DNA of 64,000 nucleotides from Chryseobacterium binzhouense (GCF_007474545.1 NZ_VKOG01000008.1:29216-93215); one strand, 5' to 3'. Shown: positions 44,683 through 53,428, counted from the stretch's first letter. Translations and numbers: made by a program. Notes: generated from the letters alone by a model not told the origin.

Positions 44683-45702
44683 ATGCAAAGATTTAATATA
44701 AAAATATATATAAAGGTGACTTGTGTTTTTTTCTGCATTTTAAGTTGCAAAGAAAATAATCATCATATAAATCATTCAGAAATTGATCAATTAAAATCTT
44801 CAGAAGATGTACAATCTCTGATACGGAAAACAGATTCTACATTTGAAAACTATGAAGTGAAACGTATTAAAGATTTCAGGAGAGAAGATTTTTTATGTAA
44901 AGAAAATATTGCACTTGCAGATCAATTAGATGTTTCTCAAAGCTTTTATAAAACAGATTTTGATAATAATGGTTTTACAGATTTGCTTATTATAGGAGAT
45001 AAACATAATTGTTTAGGAATGAATAACGAATCCTGCAGTTATTCACCTGTTGTACTGCTGAATTTCGGAAATAGAAAATATGCACTAAAAGATATTTCGC
45101 GAGGCTTTGATGATTATTATGTTCCTAGAATAAAGAAAGTAAATAATAAAAATCTGCTTGAAATATATAAACCTATTGTAAAAGATTGGGAAAAGAAAAC
45201 CTTTGGAAAGCCTTTAAAACAAACTTTAGAATTTAAAGAAGGAGAATTTATAGAATACAACTCTAATGATAAAAACTATATTCCTGTAAAAAAGATTGAG
45301 TTTTCAACTTCGGGATGTTATGGAACCTGTCCTGTTTTTCAGTTATCAATTGATCAAAACAGAAATGCACATTTTATCGCTGAACATTTCAATTTTAGTG
45401 AGAATATGGAAAGCTGGTCTGAAAATATTGAAGGTAAATTTCATACAGTTATTGATGAAAAACAATATGAAAATCTAATCGGGACTTTACAATACATAGA
45501 TTTTCCCAACTTGAAAAATAATTATGCAGTCGATTGGACAGATGATCAAACAGTAACATTAAAAATTACTTATGCCGATAATAAAGTAAAAGTTATACAA
45601 GATTATGGTGCACAGGGAACTTATGGTTTAAAGAGCATCTATAAAAAATTGTTTGAACTTAGGAAAAATCAAAAATGGAAAAAAGATGAAGGTTCTAATT
45701 GA
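44683..45702 (+). CDS. Lipoprotein with C-terminal DUF6438 domain
   Basis: This 339-aa protein has lipobox ILSC (Cys22). The first half (about 60-200) contains FYKTDFDNNGFTDLLIIGDKHNC, an FG-GAP/EF-hand-like Ca-binding loop (DFDNNGFTD) of the sort seen in secreted proteins. The C-terminal half from about 205 has IEFSTSGCYGTCPVFQLSIDQN and later YAVDWTDDQTVTLKITYADNKVKVI. The GCYGTCP motif is the mark of DUF6438. Function is unknown. It lies 34 nt after the protease gene and 23 nt before the VIT-domain gene. Confidence 0.82.
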   Translation: MQRFNIKIYIKVTCVFFCILSCKENNHHINHSEIDQLKSSEDVQSLIRKTDSTFENYEVKRIKDFRREDFLCKENIALADQLDVSQSFYKTDFDNNGFTDLLIIGDKHNCLGMNNESCSYSPVVLLNFGNRKYALKDISRGFDDYYVPRIKKVNNKNLLEIYKPIVKDWEKKTFGKPLKQTLEFKEGEFIEYNSNDKNYIPVKKIEFSTSGCYGTCPVFQLSIDQNRNAHFIAEHFNFSENMESWSENIEGKFHTVIDEKQYENLIGTLQYIDFPNLKNNYAVDWTDDQTVTLKITYADNKVKVIQDYGAQGTYGLKSIYKKLFELRKNQKWKKDEGSN

Positions 45703-45725
45703 TATAAAATTAAAAAACAAGTGAT

Positions 45726-48566
45726 ATGAATAAAATATTTAACCTATGTGCTTTGATGATTTTTGGCACTGCGTTTTCTCAAATTCCTACATTGGAGGTT
45801 GAAAACCAAAAAAAACATCCCGTTATTCTGCAGGAGGCTAAAATTGATACCAAAATTTTAGGAAATCTTGCAACAACAAAGGCAACGTACACATTTTATA
45901 ATCCGAGTAACAGAATTTTAGAAGGAAATCTTACTTTTCCGCTTCCGGAAGGAGTTTCTGTAAGCGGTTATGCTCTGGATATCAACGGAAAACTGAGAAA
46001 TGCAGTTCCGGTTCCGAAAGAAAGAGCAAAAGAGGTTTTCGAGAGTATTGAAAGAAGAAATGTAGATCCCGGAATTATAGAAAAAGTAGAAGGCAACAAT
46101 TTCAGAACGAGAATTTATCCGTTACCAGAAAAAGGAAGTCGGACAATTCAGATTACTTATCATCAGGAACTGAAAAATGTTGTATCAGATTATCAGTACT
46201 TTTTAAGCTTTGCCAATGCGACTACTATTCCTAAATTTAATCTGAAAGTCTGGATCAGCGAGAATGCAGCCATTCCAAAAATTTTGGAAAACCCCGACGG
46301 AAGTTTTTCTTTTCAGAAACAAGGAAATCAATGGATAGCCGAGATCAGCAAAACCAATTTTACACCTGCTGAAAGTCTAAAAGTAACGATTCCTAAAGAT
46401 CAGAATTCTTCGCATGTTGTTTTACAAAAAGCTTCAGGAGATAAATTTTATTTTGCAGCCAATGTAGGATTAAATTTTCCGGTGAAAGAAAAAGCACGAT
46501 CTGAGAAGATTGCAATCATTTGGGATAATTCTTACAGCGGCTCAAAACGTAACAAGGATAAAGAATTACAGTTTTTGGATGCATATTTTTCAGATAATAA
46601 AAATGTTTTTGTTTCTTTTTCTTTGCTGAATAATACTTTCGAAAAAGCTGAAGACTTTACTGTTTCAGACGGAAATTGGAGCGCGCTGAAATCTAAAATT
46701 TTAAATTTAAAGTATGATGGAGGAACAGATTTCGGAGCTTTAAAGGAAATGAATGGAGTAGAAGAATATCTTTTATTTTCAGACGGAATTTCCAATTTTG
46801 GCGATTTAACGATAAAGTTTAAAAAGCCTTTAAACAGTATTTCCAGCACACCAATTTCAGATTTTAATCTGCTGAAATTGCTTGCCAATCAATCAGGAGG
46901 AAATTTTATTAATTTGAATGAACTCAATACTCAATCTGCTATAAAAACATATAAAAGATTGCCAGTTCGCTTTTTAGGATTTAAAGAAAACCCGAATATG
47001 CAGGAGTTATTTCCAAATATCGGTTCGGTAATTAGTGAGCCAATCAATATTTTTGGAATTACTACCGGAAATGTTGGAAAACTGACCGCCATTTTTTCAA
47101 TAGGAAACGATAGATTTGAAATGCCGGTAGATTTTTCAACAGCACAACAGGTAGAAAACTGGCAGATTGCTCAGTTTTGGGCGCAGAGAAAAATCAATGA
47201 ACTGGAATTAAATTCTACTCAAAACCGTCAGGAAATTAAAAATATCAGTGAGCAGTTTGGAGTTGTAAGTAAAAATACAAGTTTAATTGTTCTGGATGAT
47301 ATTAATGATTATGTAAAATACAAAATTACTCCACCACAGGAATTATTAGCTGATTATCAGAGAATAGTTTCCCAAAATAAAGGACGAATTTTTGAACAGA
47401 GAAAAAATCTTTTATCTAAAGCTTTTGATAAAACAAGAGAATTAAAAACATGGTGGAATACAGATTTTACACCTGTTGAAAAAAAGGAATATCCGAGAGT
47501 TTCAAATCAATCGGCATCAGTACCGCTAGAGCAAAGGAATGTTCAAATTGAAGAGGCTGTAGTTGTTGGATATAGTTCTTCTGCAAAAGCAATAGCTGTT
47601 TCTGAAGAAAAGGTAATGGTTGACTCTGCACCAAAAGGAAAAATCACATTAGTTGACGTAGAAAGCACCGCAGAATACATGAAAGATTTCCAAAATTTGC
47701 AATCTGCGGATGTAATTTACCAGAAATATCTGGAAAACCGTTCAAAACATGAAAAGCAAATTTCTTATTATTTTGATATTTCCAAACTGCTGTTCAAAAA
47801 AGGTGATAAAGCACTTTCTTTAAAGGTTTTGAGCACTTTGGCTGAACTGGATCTTGAAAACGAAGAGCTTTATAAAACAATTTATTATCTGTTGAAACAG
47901 AGAGGTCATTACGATAAAGAACTTTGGATCACGCAGAAAATTTTAGAATGGCGTCCATTTGATGCACAAAGTCATAGAGATTACGCTTTAGCTTTGGTTG
48001 ATAACAAAAGACCTCAGGAAGCTTTAAATATTTATAAATCTTTGCTTTATCAGGAATTTACAGACGAAATTTCAATGCGTGACAACGGAATTGAAGAAAT
48101 TCTGATTATGGAGATCAATAATATTCTAAAACAGAATAAAAATGTTGACGGCAGCAAAATAGATGACCGCCTGAAAGCAGATTTACCCGTTGATATTCGT
48201 GTGGTGATTAATTGGAATAAAGACAATACCGATATCGATCTCTGGGTCACCGATCCGAAAGGAGAAGATTGCTCTTATCAGCATAAATCTACTGCAATTG
48301 GCGGAAGAATCAGCAATGATTTCACGCAAGGTTTCGGACCTGAACAATTTTTGCTTAAAAAAGCGGTAAAAGGAAAATATAAAATCAAAACCAATTTCTT
48401 TGGGGAAAGACAGAATATTCTTTCCGGACCTACAACGATAATGGCAGAAGTTTATCTTTATTATTCAGACGGAAGACAGGAAAGAAAAATTGCGGTTTTC
48501 CAGAGTCAGAAAGAAAATAAAAGGGAAAACGACAGTAAAATTCTCATTGGAGAATTTGAGTTTTAA
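45726..48566 (+). CDS. VIT and VWA-like domain protein with C-terminal DUF2135
   Basis: This 946-aa exported protein has signal peptide MNKIFNLCALMIFGTAFS. A VIT domain (about 25-160) shows YTFYNPSNRILEGNLTFPLPEGVSVSGYALDINGKL and EVFESIERRNVDPGIIEKVEGNNFRTRIYPLP. A VWA-like domain follows with a MIDAS-type IIWDNSYSGS (DxSxS near 267). A short segment EEAVVVGYSSSAKA (near 610-625) is reminiscent of the SusC/TonB-plug DEVVVVGYG motif. A TPR-like helical part spans about 650-800, and DUF2135 begins DIRVVINWNKDNTDIDLWVTDPKGEDC. It may be a surface adhesion or scaffold protein; no experiment is known to me. A terminator follows. Confidence 0.87.
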   Translation: MNKIFNLCALMIFGTAFSQIPTLEVENQKKHPVILQEAKIDTKILGNLATTKATYTFYNPSNRILEGNLTFPLPEGVSVSGYALDINGKLRNAVPVPKERAKEVFESIERRNVDPGIIEKVEGNNFRTRIYPLPEKGSRTIQITYHQELKNVVSDYQYFLSFANATTIPKFNLKVWISENAAIPKILENPDGSFSFQKQGNQWIAEISKTNFTPAESLKVTIPKDQNSSHVVLQKASGDKFYFAANVGLNFPVKEKARSEKIAIIWDNSYSGSKRNKDKELQFLDAYFSDNKNVFVSFSLLNNTFEKAEDFTVSDGNWSALKSKILNLKYDGGTDFGALKEMNGVEEYLLFSDGISNFGDLTIKFKKPLNSISSTPISDFNLLKLLANQSGGNFINLNELNTQSAIKTYKRLPVRFLGFKENPNMQELFPNIGSVISEPINIFGITTGNVGKLTAIFSIGNDRFEMPVDFSTAQQVENWQIAQFWAQRKINELELNSTQNRQEIKNISEQFGVVSKNTSLIVLDDINDYVKYKITPPQELLADYQRIVSQNKGRIFEQRKNLLSKAFDKTRELKTWWNTDFTPVEKKEYPRVSNQSASVPLEQRNVQIEEAVVVGYSSSAKAIAVSEEKVMVDSAPKGKITLVDVESTAEYMKDFQNLQSADVIYQKYLENRSKHEKQISYYFDISKLLFKKGDKALSLKVLSTLAELDLENEELYKTIYYLLKQRGHYDKELWITQKILEWRPFDAQSHRDYALALVDNKRPQEALNIYKSLLYQEFTDEISMRDNGIEEILIMEINNILKQNKNVDGSKIDDRLKADLPVDIRVVINWNKDNTDIDLWVTDPKGEDCSYQHKSTAIGGRISNDFTQGFGPEQFLLKKAVKGKYKIKTNFFGERQNILSGPTTIMAEVYLYYSDGRQERKIAVFQSQKENKRENDSKILIGEFEF

Positions 48567-48579
48567 GAAAAATCACATA

Positions 48580-48615
48580 AATTGCCGAAGGTTTTTTACT
48601 TCGGCAATTTTTATT
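48580..48615 (+). terminator. Rho-independent terminator
   Basis: AATTGCCGAAG (48580-48590) and CTTCGGCAATT (48599-48609) form a perfect 11-bp stem with an 8-nt T-rich loop, then T/A-rich sequence. Confidence 0.92.
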
Positions 48616-48644
48616 TTTGTTCAGGCTTTATGAAAGGCTTTATT

Positions 48645-48730
48645 TGGGCAGCTTTATCCGCCTTCCGCTCCCGCTTTTTTGCCTACACTTCGTTTCGGCA
48701 AAAAGAGCTCCGCTCAAGTCGGGCTGCATG
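48645..48730. repeat. GC-rich intergenic repeat element (REP-like)
   Basis: This stretch is far richer in G+C than its surroundings. It contains two CCGCTC copies (48665-48670 and 48710-48715) and a hairpin TTTTTGCC (48676-48683)/GGCAAAAA (48697-48704). It begins GGGCAGCTTTATCCGCCTTC and ends CAAGTCGGGCTGCATG. From memory, near-identical elements are scattered between genes in Chryseobacterium genomes. There is no ORF in it. It fills most of the gap 48567-48781. Confidence 0.6.
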
Positions 48731-48781
48731 CGATTCGATGTTAAAAAACCAATATTAATTTAGTAAAAAGATATTTATATA

Positions 48782-49504
48782 ATGAAAATCATAGCCGTTA
48801 TTCCTGCACGTTACGAAGCCAGCCGTTTTCCCGGAAAACTGATGCAGATTCTGGGTGAAAAGACAGTGATTACCACAACCTATCAAAATGTTGTGGAAAC
48901 CGGACTTTTTGATGAGGTTTTTGTAGCCACAGATTCTGAAATTATTTTTAATGAGATTGAAAATAATGGCGGAAAAGCGGTAATGACCGGTCAACATGAA
49001 ACAGGAAGCGACCGTATTGCAGAAGCGGTACAAAACATCGACTGTGATATCGTCATTAATGTTCAGGGGGACGAGCCGTTTTTAAAACTGGAACCGTTAA
49101 AACAGCTGATTGATGTTTTTAGCCAAGATGAAAATCAGGAAATTTCTTTGGCTTCATTAAAAATAAAACTTTACGAAAAGGAAGAAATCGAAAATCCTAA
49201 TAACGTGAAGGTAATTACCGATAACAACGGTTTTGCACTGTATTTCAGCCGTTCTGTTATTCCGTTTCACAGAGAAATTTCTTATGATGTTGATTATTTT
49301 AAACATATCGGAGTGTATGCTTTCAGAAAACATGCATTGCTTCAATTTTCAAAGCTGGAAATGAAACCTCTGGAGATTTCTGAGAAAATAGAATGCATCC
49401 GTTATCTGGAATACGGAATGAAAATCAAACTGATTGAAACCAATTTTGTTGGAGTAGGAATTGATACACCGGAAGATCTGGAAAAAGCAAGAAAATTAAT
49501 TTGA
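48782..49504 (+). CDS. kdsB: 3-deoxy-manno-octulosonate cytidylyltransferase
   Basis: This 240-aa protein activates Kdo as CMP-Kdo for LPS inner-core synthesis. It shows [16 protein letters not shown] (nucleotide-binding start), [25 protein letters not shown] and [11 protein letters not shown], ending [17 protein letters not shown]. These are the standard KdsB motifs and the length is normal (248 in E. coli). It lies alone after a repeat element. Confidence 0.97.
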   Translation: MKIIAVIPARYEASRFPGKLMQILGEKTVITTTYQNVVETGLFDEVFVATDSEIIFNEIENNGGKAVMTGQHETGSDRIAEAVQNIDCDIVINVQGDEPFLKLEPLKQLIDVFSQDENQEISLASLKIKLYEKEEIENPNNVKVITDNNGFALYFSRSVIPFHREISYDVDYFKHIGVYAFRKHALLQFSKLEMKPLEISEKIECIRYLEYGMKIKLIETNFVGVGIDTPEDLEKARKLI

Positions 49505-49618
49505 AAACGTATGAATTGGATAATTTAAAAATCGGATGATATGCATCAATTTTCGAATGTATCAATTTAAATTTTCAAATTAAAAAGTCTTATATTTGAT
49601 TTGAAAAAATTTGATTGA

Positions 49619-50281
49619 ATGAAGAAATTACTTGTAGTATTTGTCCTTATATTCTCACAACTTTCTTTTGCTCAGACTGCTAAAGAAATTATAGACAAGA
49701 ATATAGAATTATCCGGAGGTTTGACCAATTGGAAACTTTTAAACTCAGTCTTCCTTCAGGGAAAAGTAATTTTAGGCATTAAAGACGAATATCCTATCAA
49801 GATTTATCAGCAAAGACCCAATTTAACCAAAACTGTCATTACCATTGGCGGAAAAGATACGGCTATCGAAGGCTATGACGGTACAAAAGGATATGCGATG
49901 AATTATGCAACCAATAAACTTCAGGAATACAAAGAATATACTGCTGAAAGTTTTGATAATGACTTTATCGACTGGGAAAACAAAGGTTTTGAAGCAAAAT
50001 ATTTAGGAAAAGAAAAAATAGGAGAGATCTACTGTCATAAGGTGGAACTGACGAAAAATGTGAATAAAAACTACTATTATTTTGATACAAAGTCTTACAT
50101 GCTTTTGAAGGAAGTAAAAAAAGATGAAACATTATCATACTCAGATTACAAAAAAGTTGGAAATTTGATGATGCCTTTCCGAATAGAATCTTCAAGTGCC
50201 AAAAAAGACGGAGATTATGTAATGCTTCTCAATAAAGTGGAAATCAATAAGGTATTCCCTGAAAATAGTTTTAAGTTTTAA
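49619..50281 (+). CDS. LolA-like exported protein (outer membrane lipoprotein-sorting family)
   Basis: This 220-aa protein has signal peptide MKKLLVVFVLIFSQLSFAQ. The mature part begins TAKEIIDKNIELSGGLTNWKLLNSVFLQGKV, followed by antiparallel strands (YPIKIYQQRPNLTKTVIT, AIEGYDGTKGYAMNY, CHKVELTKNVNKNYYYFDTKSYMLLKE). This is the half-barrel fold of the LolA/LolB/DUF4292 superfamily. It probably binds a lipid or lipoprotein tail in the periplasm. It differs from the other LolA-like gene at the left end of the window. A TATATTTG -7-like box lies at 49591-49598. The glutathione peroxidase gene follows after 20 nt. Confidence 0.8.
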   Translation: MKKLLVVFVLIFSQLSFAQTAKEIIDKNIELSGGLTNWKLLNSVFLQGKVILGIKDEYPIKIYQQRPNLTKTVITIGGKDTAIEGYDGTKGYAMNYATNKLQEYKEYTAESFDNDFIDWENKGFEAKYLGKEKIGEIYCHKVELTKNVNKNYYYFDTKSYMLLKEVKKDETLSYSDYKKVGNLMMPFRIESSSAKKDGDYVMLLNKVEINKVFPENSFKF

Positions 50282-50301
50282 TTAAATTAAAAAAGTCTAT
50301 A

Positions 50302-50880
50302 ATGAAAAAGATTTTCATAGTAATGGTTTCATTTGCAGTGTTTTGTAACAGCTGCGCACAGAAAAAAAACGATGTTTCTAAAGTAAAAACCCAACAAGTT
50401 ATGTCAAAGTCAATATATGATTACAAAGTAGATGCATTGGAAGAGGGCAAAACCATTAATTTTGCTGATTTTAAAGGAAAAAAAATTCTGATCGTTAATA
50501 CCGCATCAGAATGTGGTTACACACCGCAATATGCTGATCTAGAAAAAATTTCTAAAGATTACGCAGAAAAATTGGTTGTTGTAGGTTTTCCTGCCAATAA
50601 TTTTGGCGGACAGGAGCCGGGATCCAATGTTGAGATTGGTGCATTCTGTCAGAAAAATTATGGAGTGACATTTCCTTTGGCTTCCAAAGTTTCTGTAAAG
50701 GGAGATGATACGGCTCCGATTTTCAAATATCTTTCAGATAAAAACTTAAACGGAGTAAAAGATACCGATATTCAGTGGAATTTCACCAAATTTTTAGTTG
50801 ACGAAAACGGAAAACTGATTGAAAGTTTCCCAAGTAAAGTGAAACCAACTGACGAGGCGATTACTAAATATTTCAATTAA
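50302..50880 (+). CDS. Glutathione peroxidase-like (thiol peroxidase) lipoprotein
   Basis: This 192-aa protein has an exported N-terminus with a Cys at position 18 (FCNSCAQ), so it is probably a lipoprotein. The GPx domain has the peroxidatic Cys71 in VNTASECGYTPQYADLEKI, the Gln in NNFGGQEPGSN, and Trp/Asn in IQWNFTKFLVDENGK. The active site is Cys, encoded by TGT, not selenocysteine. It reduces hydrogen or lipid peroxides, in bacteria mostly with thioredoxin. A stem with T tails separates it from the convergent repressor gene. Confidence 0.92.
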   Translation: MKKIFIVMVSFAVFCNSCAQKKNDVSKVKTQQVMSKSIYDYKVDALEEGKTINFADFKGKKILIVNTASECGYTPQYADLEKISKDYAEKLVVVGFPANNFGGQEPGSNVEIGAFCQKNYGVTFPLASKVSVKGDDTAPIFKYLSDKNLNGVKDTDIQWNFTKFLVDENGKLIESFPSKVKPTDEAITKYFN

Positions 50881-50893
50881 TACTTATTATATT

Positions 50894-50921
50894 AAAAAGC
50901 GGATTTTAATCCGCTTTTTTT
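50894..50921. terminator. Bidirectional terminator between convergent genes
   Basis: AAAAAGCGGATT (50894-50905) and AATCCGCTTTTT (50908-50919) form a symmetric hairpin with A and T flanks. It lies between the glutathione peroxidase and the DtxR-family gene, close to both stops. Confidence 0.9.
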
Positions 50922-50924
50922 GCT

Positions 50925-51578
50925 TTAATGCTTTACCAGAATCTTCTCGGTTGCTTTTTTACTTAAAATCTCAGTTTTTCCTGCGATTTCAACGGTTACC
51001 GATTGATCAAAATCTTCAATTTTTACAATTTTTATTTTTGTATTGAGCAGCAGTTTTCTTTCGGTTAAATAATTAAGAAAAGCGTCATCAGATAACGTAA
51101 CAGAAGTAAATATAACAGTTTCACCTGCTTTGCAGCTGCTTAGTTTCTGTAAATCCTGAGAAATAATATTTCCGTCTTTATCGGGAATAGGTTCTCCGTG
51201 AGGATCAAATTTGGGAAAATCTAGAATTTCATCCATTTTATCAAAAAAAACTTTAGAATGCACATGTTCCAGCTGCTCTGCAATTTCGTGTACATTTTCC
51301 CACCCAAAATTCATTTTTTTAACGAGAAACATTTCAGTAAGACGATGTTTTCTTACTACTAATGCGGCTTCGCGCCTTCCTTTCTCGGTAACTCTCAAAG
51401 GTTTGTATGTTTCGTAAATAACCCATTTTTTTTCAGCAAACTTCTTCATCATATTGTTAACGCTTGGCATTTTTACGTTGAGAAATTTGCTCAGTTCGTT
51501 GATGGTTACTTTTCCCTCATCGTCTACGACATGAAATAATGCCTTCAGGTAATTTTCTTCTGTGAGTGTTGCTTTCAA
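50925..51578 (-). CDS. DtxR/MntR-family metal-dependent repressor
   Basis: This 217-aa protein has a winged helix at the N-terminus (TEENYLKALFHVVDDEGKVTINELSKFLNVKMPSVNNMMKKFAEKKWVIYE). A metal-binding and dimerisation domain follows (about 75-140), with VRKHRLTEMFLVKKMNFGWENVHEIAEQLEHVHS giving His/Glu ligands. The C-terminal SH3-like FeoA domain starts about 150 (SSCKAGETVIFTSVTLSDDAFLNYL). It represses metal uptake genes when Mn or Fe is bound; which metal is not decided here. It is divergent from threonine aldolase. Confidence 0.93.
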   Translation of the reverse strand: MKATLTEENYLKALFHVVDDEGKVTINELSKFLNVKMPSVNNMMKKFAEKKWVIYETYKPLRVTEKGRREAALVVRKHRLTEMFLVKKMNFGWENVHEIAEQLEHVHSKVFFDKMDEILDFPKFDPHGEPIPDKDGNIISQDLQKLSSCKAGETVIFTSVTLSDDAFLNYLTERKLLLNTKIKIVKIEDFDQSVTVEIAGKTEILSKKATEKILVKH

Positions 51579-51661
51579 ATGTTAGATACTTGTAACTACA
51601 AATCTAACAAAATATTTTTTAAACCTGGCCTTGATTAGCTTTGATTTTATAATTTTGCAGA

Positions 51662-52714
51662 ATGAAATTTTCCTTTAAAAACGATTATTCCGAAGGCTGT
51701 CATCCCAGAATTCTGGAAGCTTTGGCAAAATATAATTTTGATCAGCAGCCGGGTTACGGTGAAGATGAATATTCAAAAAAAGCAAAAGAAATAATAAGAA
51801 CAGAAATCCAAAGTCCGTTATCAGATATTTATTTTGTTTCCGGCGGAACTCAGGCAAATCTGATTGTCATTTCGTCTCTTCTAAAGCCTTACCAGTGTGT
51901 GATTTCTGCCGCAACAGGACATATTCTGAATAATGAAACAGGAGCAATTGAAGCAACCGGACATAAAATTTTAGGTGTTGAAAAAGCAGACGGGAAGCTT
52001 TCTCCATCAGACATTATTCCTGTTTTGGAAGCCCATCAAAATATTCCGCATCAGGTGATGCCGAAGTTGGTTTATATTTCCAATTCTACAGAATTAGGAA
52101 CTGTTTATTCTAAAAAAGAACTTCAGGAGCTGTGTGTATTTTGTAGAGAAAAAAATCTTTTACTTTTTATGGATGGAGCGCGTCTCGGACAGGCAATTAC
52201 TTGCGAAAATAACGATCTGGAGCTAAAAGATATTGCTGAACTTACTGATGTTTTTTATCTGGGCGGAACCAAAAACGGGGCTTTATTTGGGGAAGCAATT
52301 ATTATTAATTCCACAGAATTGCAGCAGGATTTTGCTTTTAATATTAAACAGAAAGGAGCGCTGCTCGCCAAAGGAAGAGTTTTAGGAATTCAGTTTTTGG
52401 AACTGATGACCGAAAATCTGTATTTTGATTTAGCAGAAAAAGCCAATCAGCAGGCGATGAAAATCAAAAATTTCATGAAAGACAGTGAAGTAGAGTTCCT
52501 GTCAGAAACGTACACCAATCAGATATTTCCTGTTTTGAATCATCAGCTCATCAATAAACTATCAGAAAATTTTGAATTCTATGTATGGAAAAAGATAGAT
52601 GACAGCTATTCTGCCATTCGTCTCATTACTTCTTGGAACACGTCTGATGAAGCAGTAGAACAGTTTATTGAAGCAGTGAAAAACGAATTAAATAAAAAAA
52701 TGCAGCCTCAATAA
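51662..52714 (+). CDS. Threonine aldolase family protein
   Basis: This 350-aa PLP enzyme of the beta-eliminating lyase/low-specificity threonine aldolase family has FKNDYSEGCHPRILEAL and GYGEDEYSKKAKEII. It also has FVSGGTQANLIVISSLL (PLP phosphate), the ATGHILNNETGAIEATGHKI stretch, LFMDGARLGQAI, and the Schiff-base lysine in FYLGGTKNGALFGEA. It splits L-threonine to glycine and acetaldehyde. A TAATTTTG box (51650-51657) lies only 4 nt before the ATG, which could mean a nearly leaderless mRNA. Its stop codon lies in the terminator loop. Confidence 0.92.
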   Translation: MKFSFKNDYSEGCHPRILEALAKYNFDQQPGYGEDEYSKKAKEIIRTEIQSPLSDIYFVSGGTQANLIVISSLLKPYQCVISAATGHILNNETGAIEATGHKILGVEKADGKLSPSDIIPVLEAHQNIPHQVMPKLVYISNSTELGTVYSKKELQELCVFCREKNLLLFMDGARLGQAITCENNDLELKDIAELTDVFYLGGTKNGALFGEAIIINSTELQQDFAFNIKQKGALLAKGRVLGIQFLELMTENLYFDLAEKANQQAMKIKNFMKDSEVEFLSETYTNQIFPVLNHQLINKLSENFEFYVWKKIDDSYSAIRLITSWNTSDEAVEQFIEAVKNELNKKMQPQ

Positions 52715-52725
52715 GCTGCATTTTT
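52696..52725 (+). terminator. Terminator overlapping the end of threonine aldolase
   Basis: AAAAATGCAGC (52696-52706) and GCTGCATTTTT (52715-52725) form an 11-bp stem; the stop codon sits in the loop. Confidence 0.9.
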
Positions 52726-52745
52726 ATCCTCATTTGGGTAATATA

Positions 52746-52994
52746 TTATTTGTCAATAGAACCCAAAACTTTCTGTGCGAAAGAATTAAGCGCATCTTTT
52801 TCGCTCATACCGTTCTGAACATTGGCGTGAACTTCCAAAGCCCCGCAAATATTGGTGATAAGCTCACCTGCCACATTAAGATCTTCTTCTGTTGTACCTC
52901 TGAACTCAGAAAAACTTTCTAAAACTTCTAATGTTTTTTCCAGATTTTCCGGAGTCTGATTCTGATAAAACTGTCTTATTATAGGTAACTTCAT
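52746..52994 (-). CDS. Small conserved protein, DUF6952-like, 82 aa
   Basis: The protein is all-helical, without signal or TM: LPIIRQFYQNQTPENLEKTLEVLESFSEFRGTTEEDLNVAGELITNICGALEVHANV, ending MSEKDALNSFAQKVLGSI. I believe it matches DUF6952, a short Flavobacteriia family found next to thioredoxin. The start codon shares one base with the stop of the thioredoxin gene, so the two are translationally coupled. Function is unknown; a link to thiol redox is inferred only from context. Confidence 0.75.
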   Translation of the reverse strand: MKLPIIRQFYQNQTPENLEKTLEVLESFSEFRGTTEEDLNVAGELITNICGALEVHANVQNGMSEKDALNSFAQKVLGSIDK

Positions 52995-53302
52995 TATGCT
53001 AATTCATTAAATAAATTAATAAGACTTTCTGCCTGATTAGACTGCACCTGATTAACCAGCTCTCCGTTTTTGAAGATGGCAAAGGTTGGTAAATTGTCTA
53101 CTTTAGCCAATTTTCTGCTTTCAGGAAGTTTTTCTGCATCCACATATAAAAAAGGGATCTTTTCATTTTCAGAAGCCAGTTTTTTAAATTTAGGCTTCAT
53201 AATTCTGCAGTTTCCGCACCATGTTGCACCGTATTGTACGACTACTTTTTCGTTGTCTTTTACAATATTCTGCAATGTATCTTCTGCCAATTCTGTATAC
53301 AT
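52994..53302 (-). CDS. Thioredoxin family protein
   Basis: The start is set at MYTELAEDTLQNIV (53302), because the longer form from 53347 adds untypical residues. The 102-aa thioredoxin fold has the active site ATWCGNCRIMKPKF (Cys29, Cys32) and the cis-proline region VDNLPTFAIFKNGELV. WCGNC differs from the usual WCGPC: Asn in place of Pro should alter redox potential. It is between a peroxiredoxin gene upstream and the DUF6952-like gene downstream, all on one strand. Confidence 0.92.
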   Translation of the reverse strand: MYTELAEDTLQNIVKDNEKVVVQYGATWCGNCRIMKPKFKKLASENEKIPFLYVDAEKLPESRKLAKVDNLPTFAIFKNGELVNQVQSNQAESLINLFNELA

Positions 53303-53325
53303 AAGTTGAATTTTTGAGTAAAATT

Positions 53326-53413
53326 TAACAATGTAACAATATAACAATGCAACAGTTTACCAATATATTTTGCTGCTACATTATTATTACATTGCTAGAT
53401 TGCTACATTGTTA
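53326..53413. repeat. ACAATGTAAC-type imperfect inverted repeat
   Basis: TAACAATGTAACAAT (53326-53340) is matched by its near-exact reverse complement ATTGCTACATTGTTA (53399-53413). The inside contains further related units (ATAACAATGCAACAG and CTGCTACATT). The element fills the gap between the peroxiredoxin and thioredoxin genes and could fold into a long hairpin. Strings of this kind recur between genes in related genomes, as I remember. Confidence 0.7.
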
Positions 53414-53428
53414 GATTAAATTAATTTA

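Noticed and set aside
50282-50301. Separate promoter between the LolA-like gene and glutathione peroxidase
   Set aside because: The 20-nt gap is too short for both promoter boxes; co-transcription is simpler.
50512-50520. Selenocysteine in the glutathione peroxidase
   Set aside because: The active-site codon is TGT (Cys), not TGA.
53303-53347. Longer start of the thioredoxin gene
   Set aside because: The 15 extra residues come from the repeat region and are not thioredoxin-like; ATG 53302 gives the normal length.
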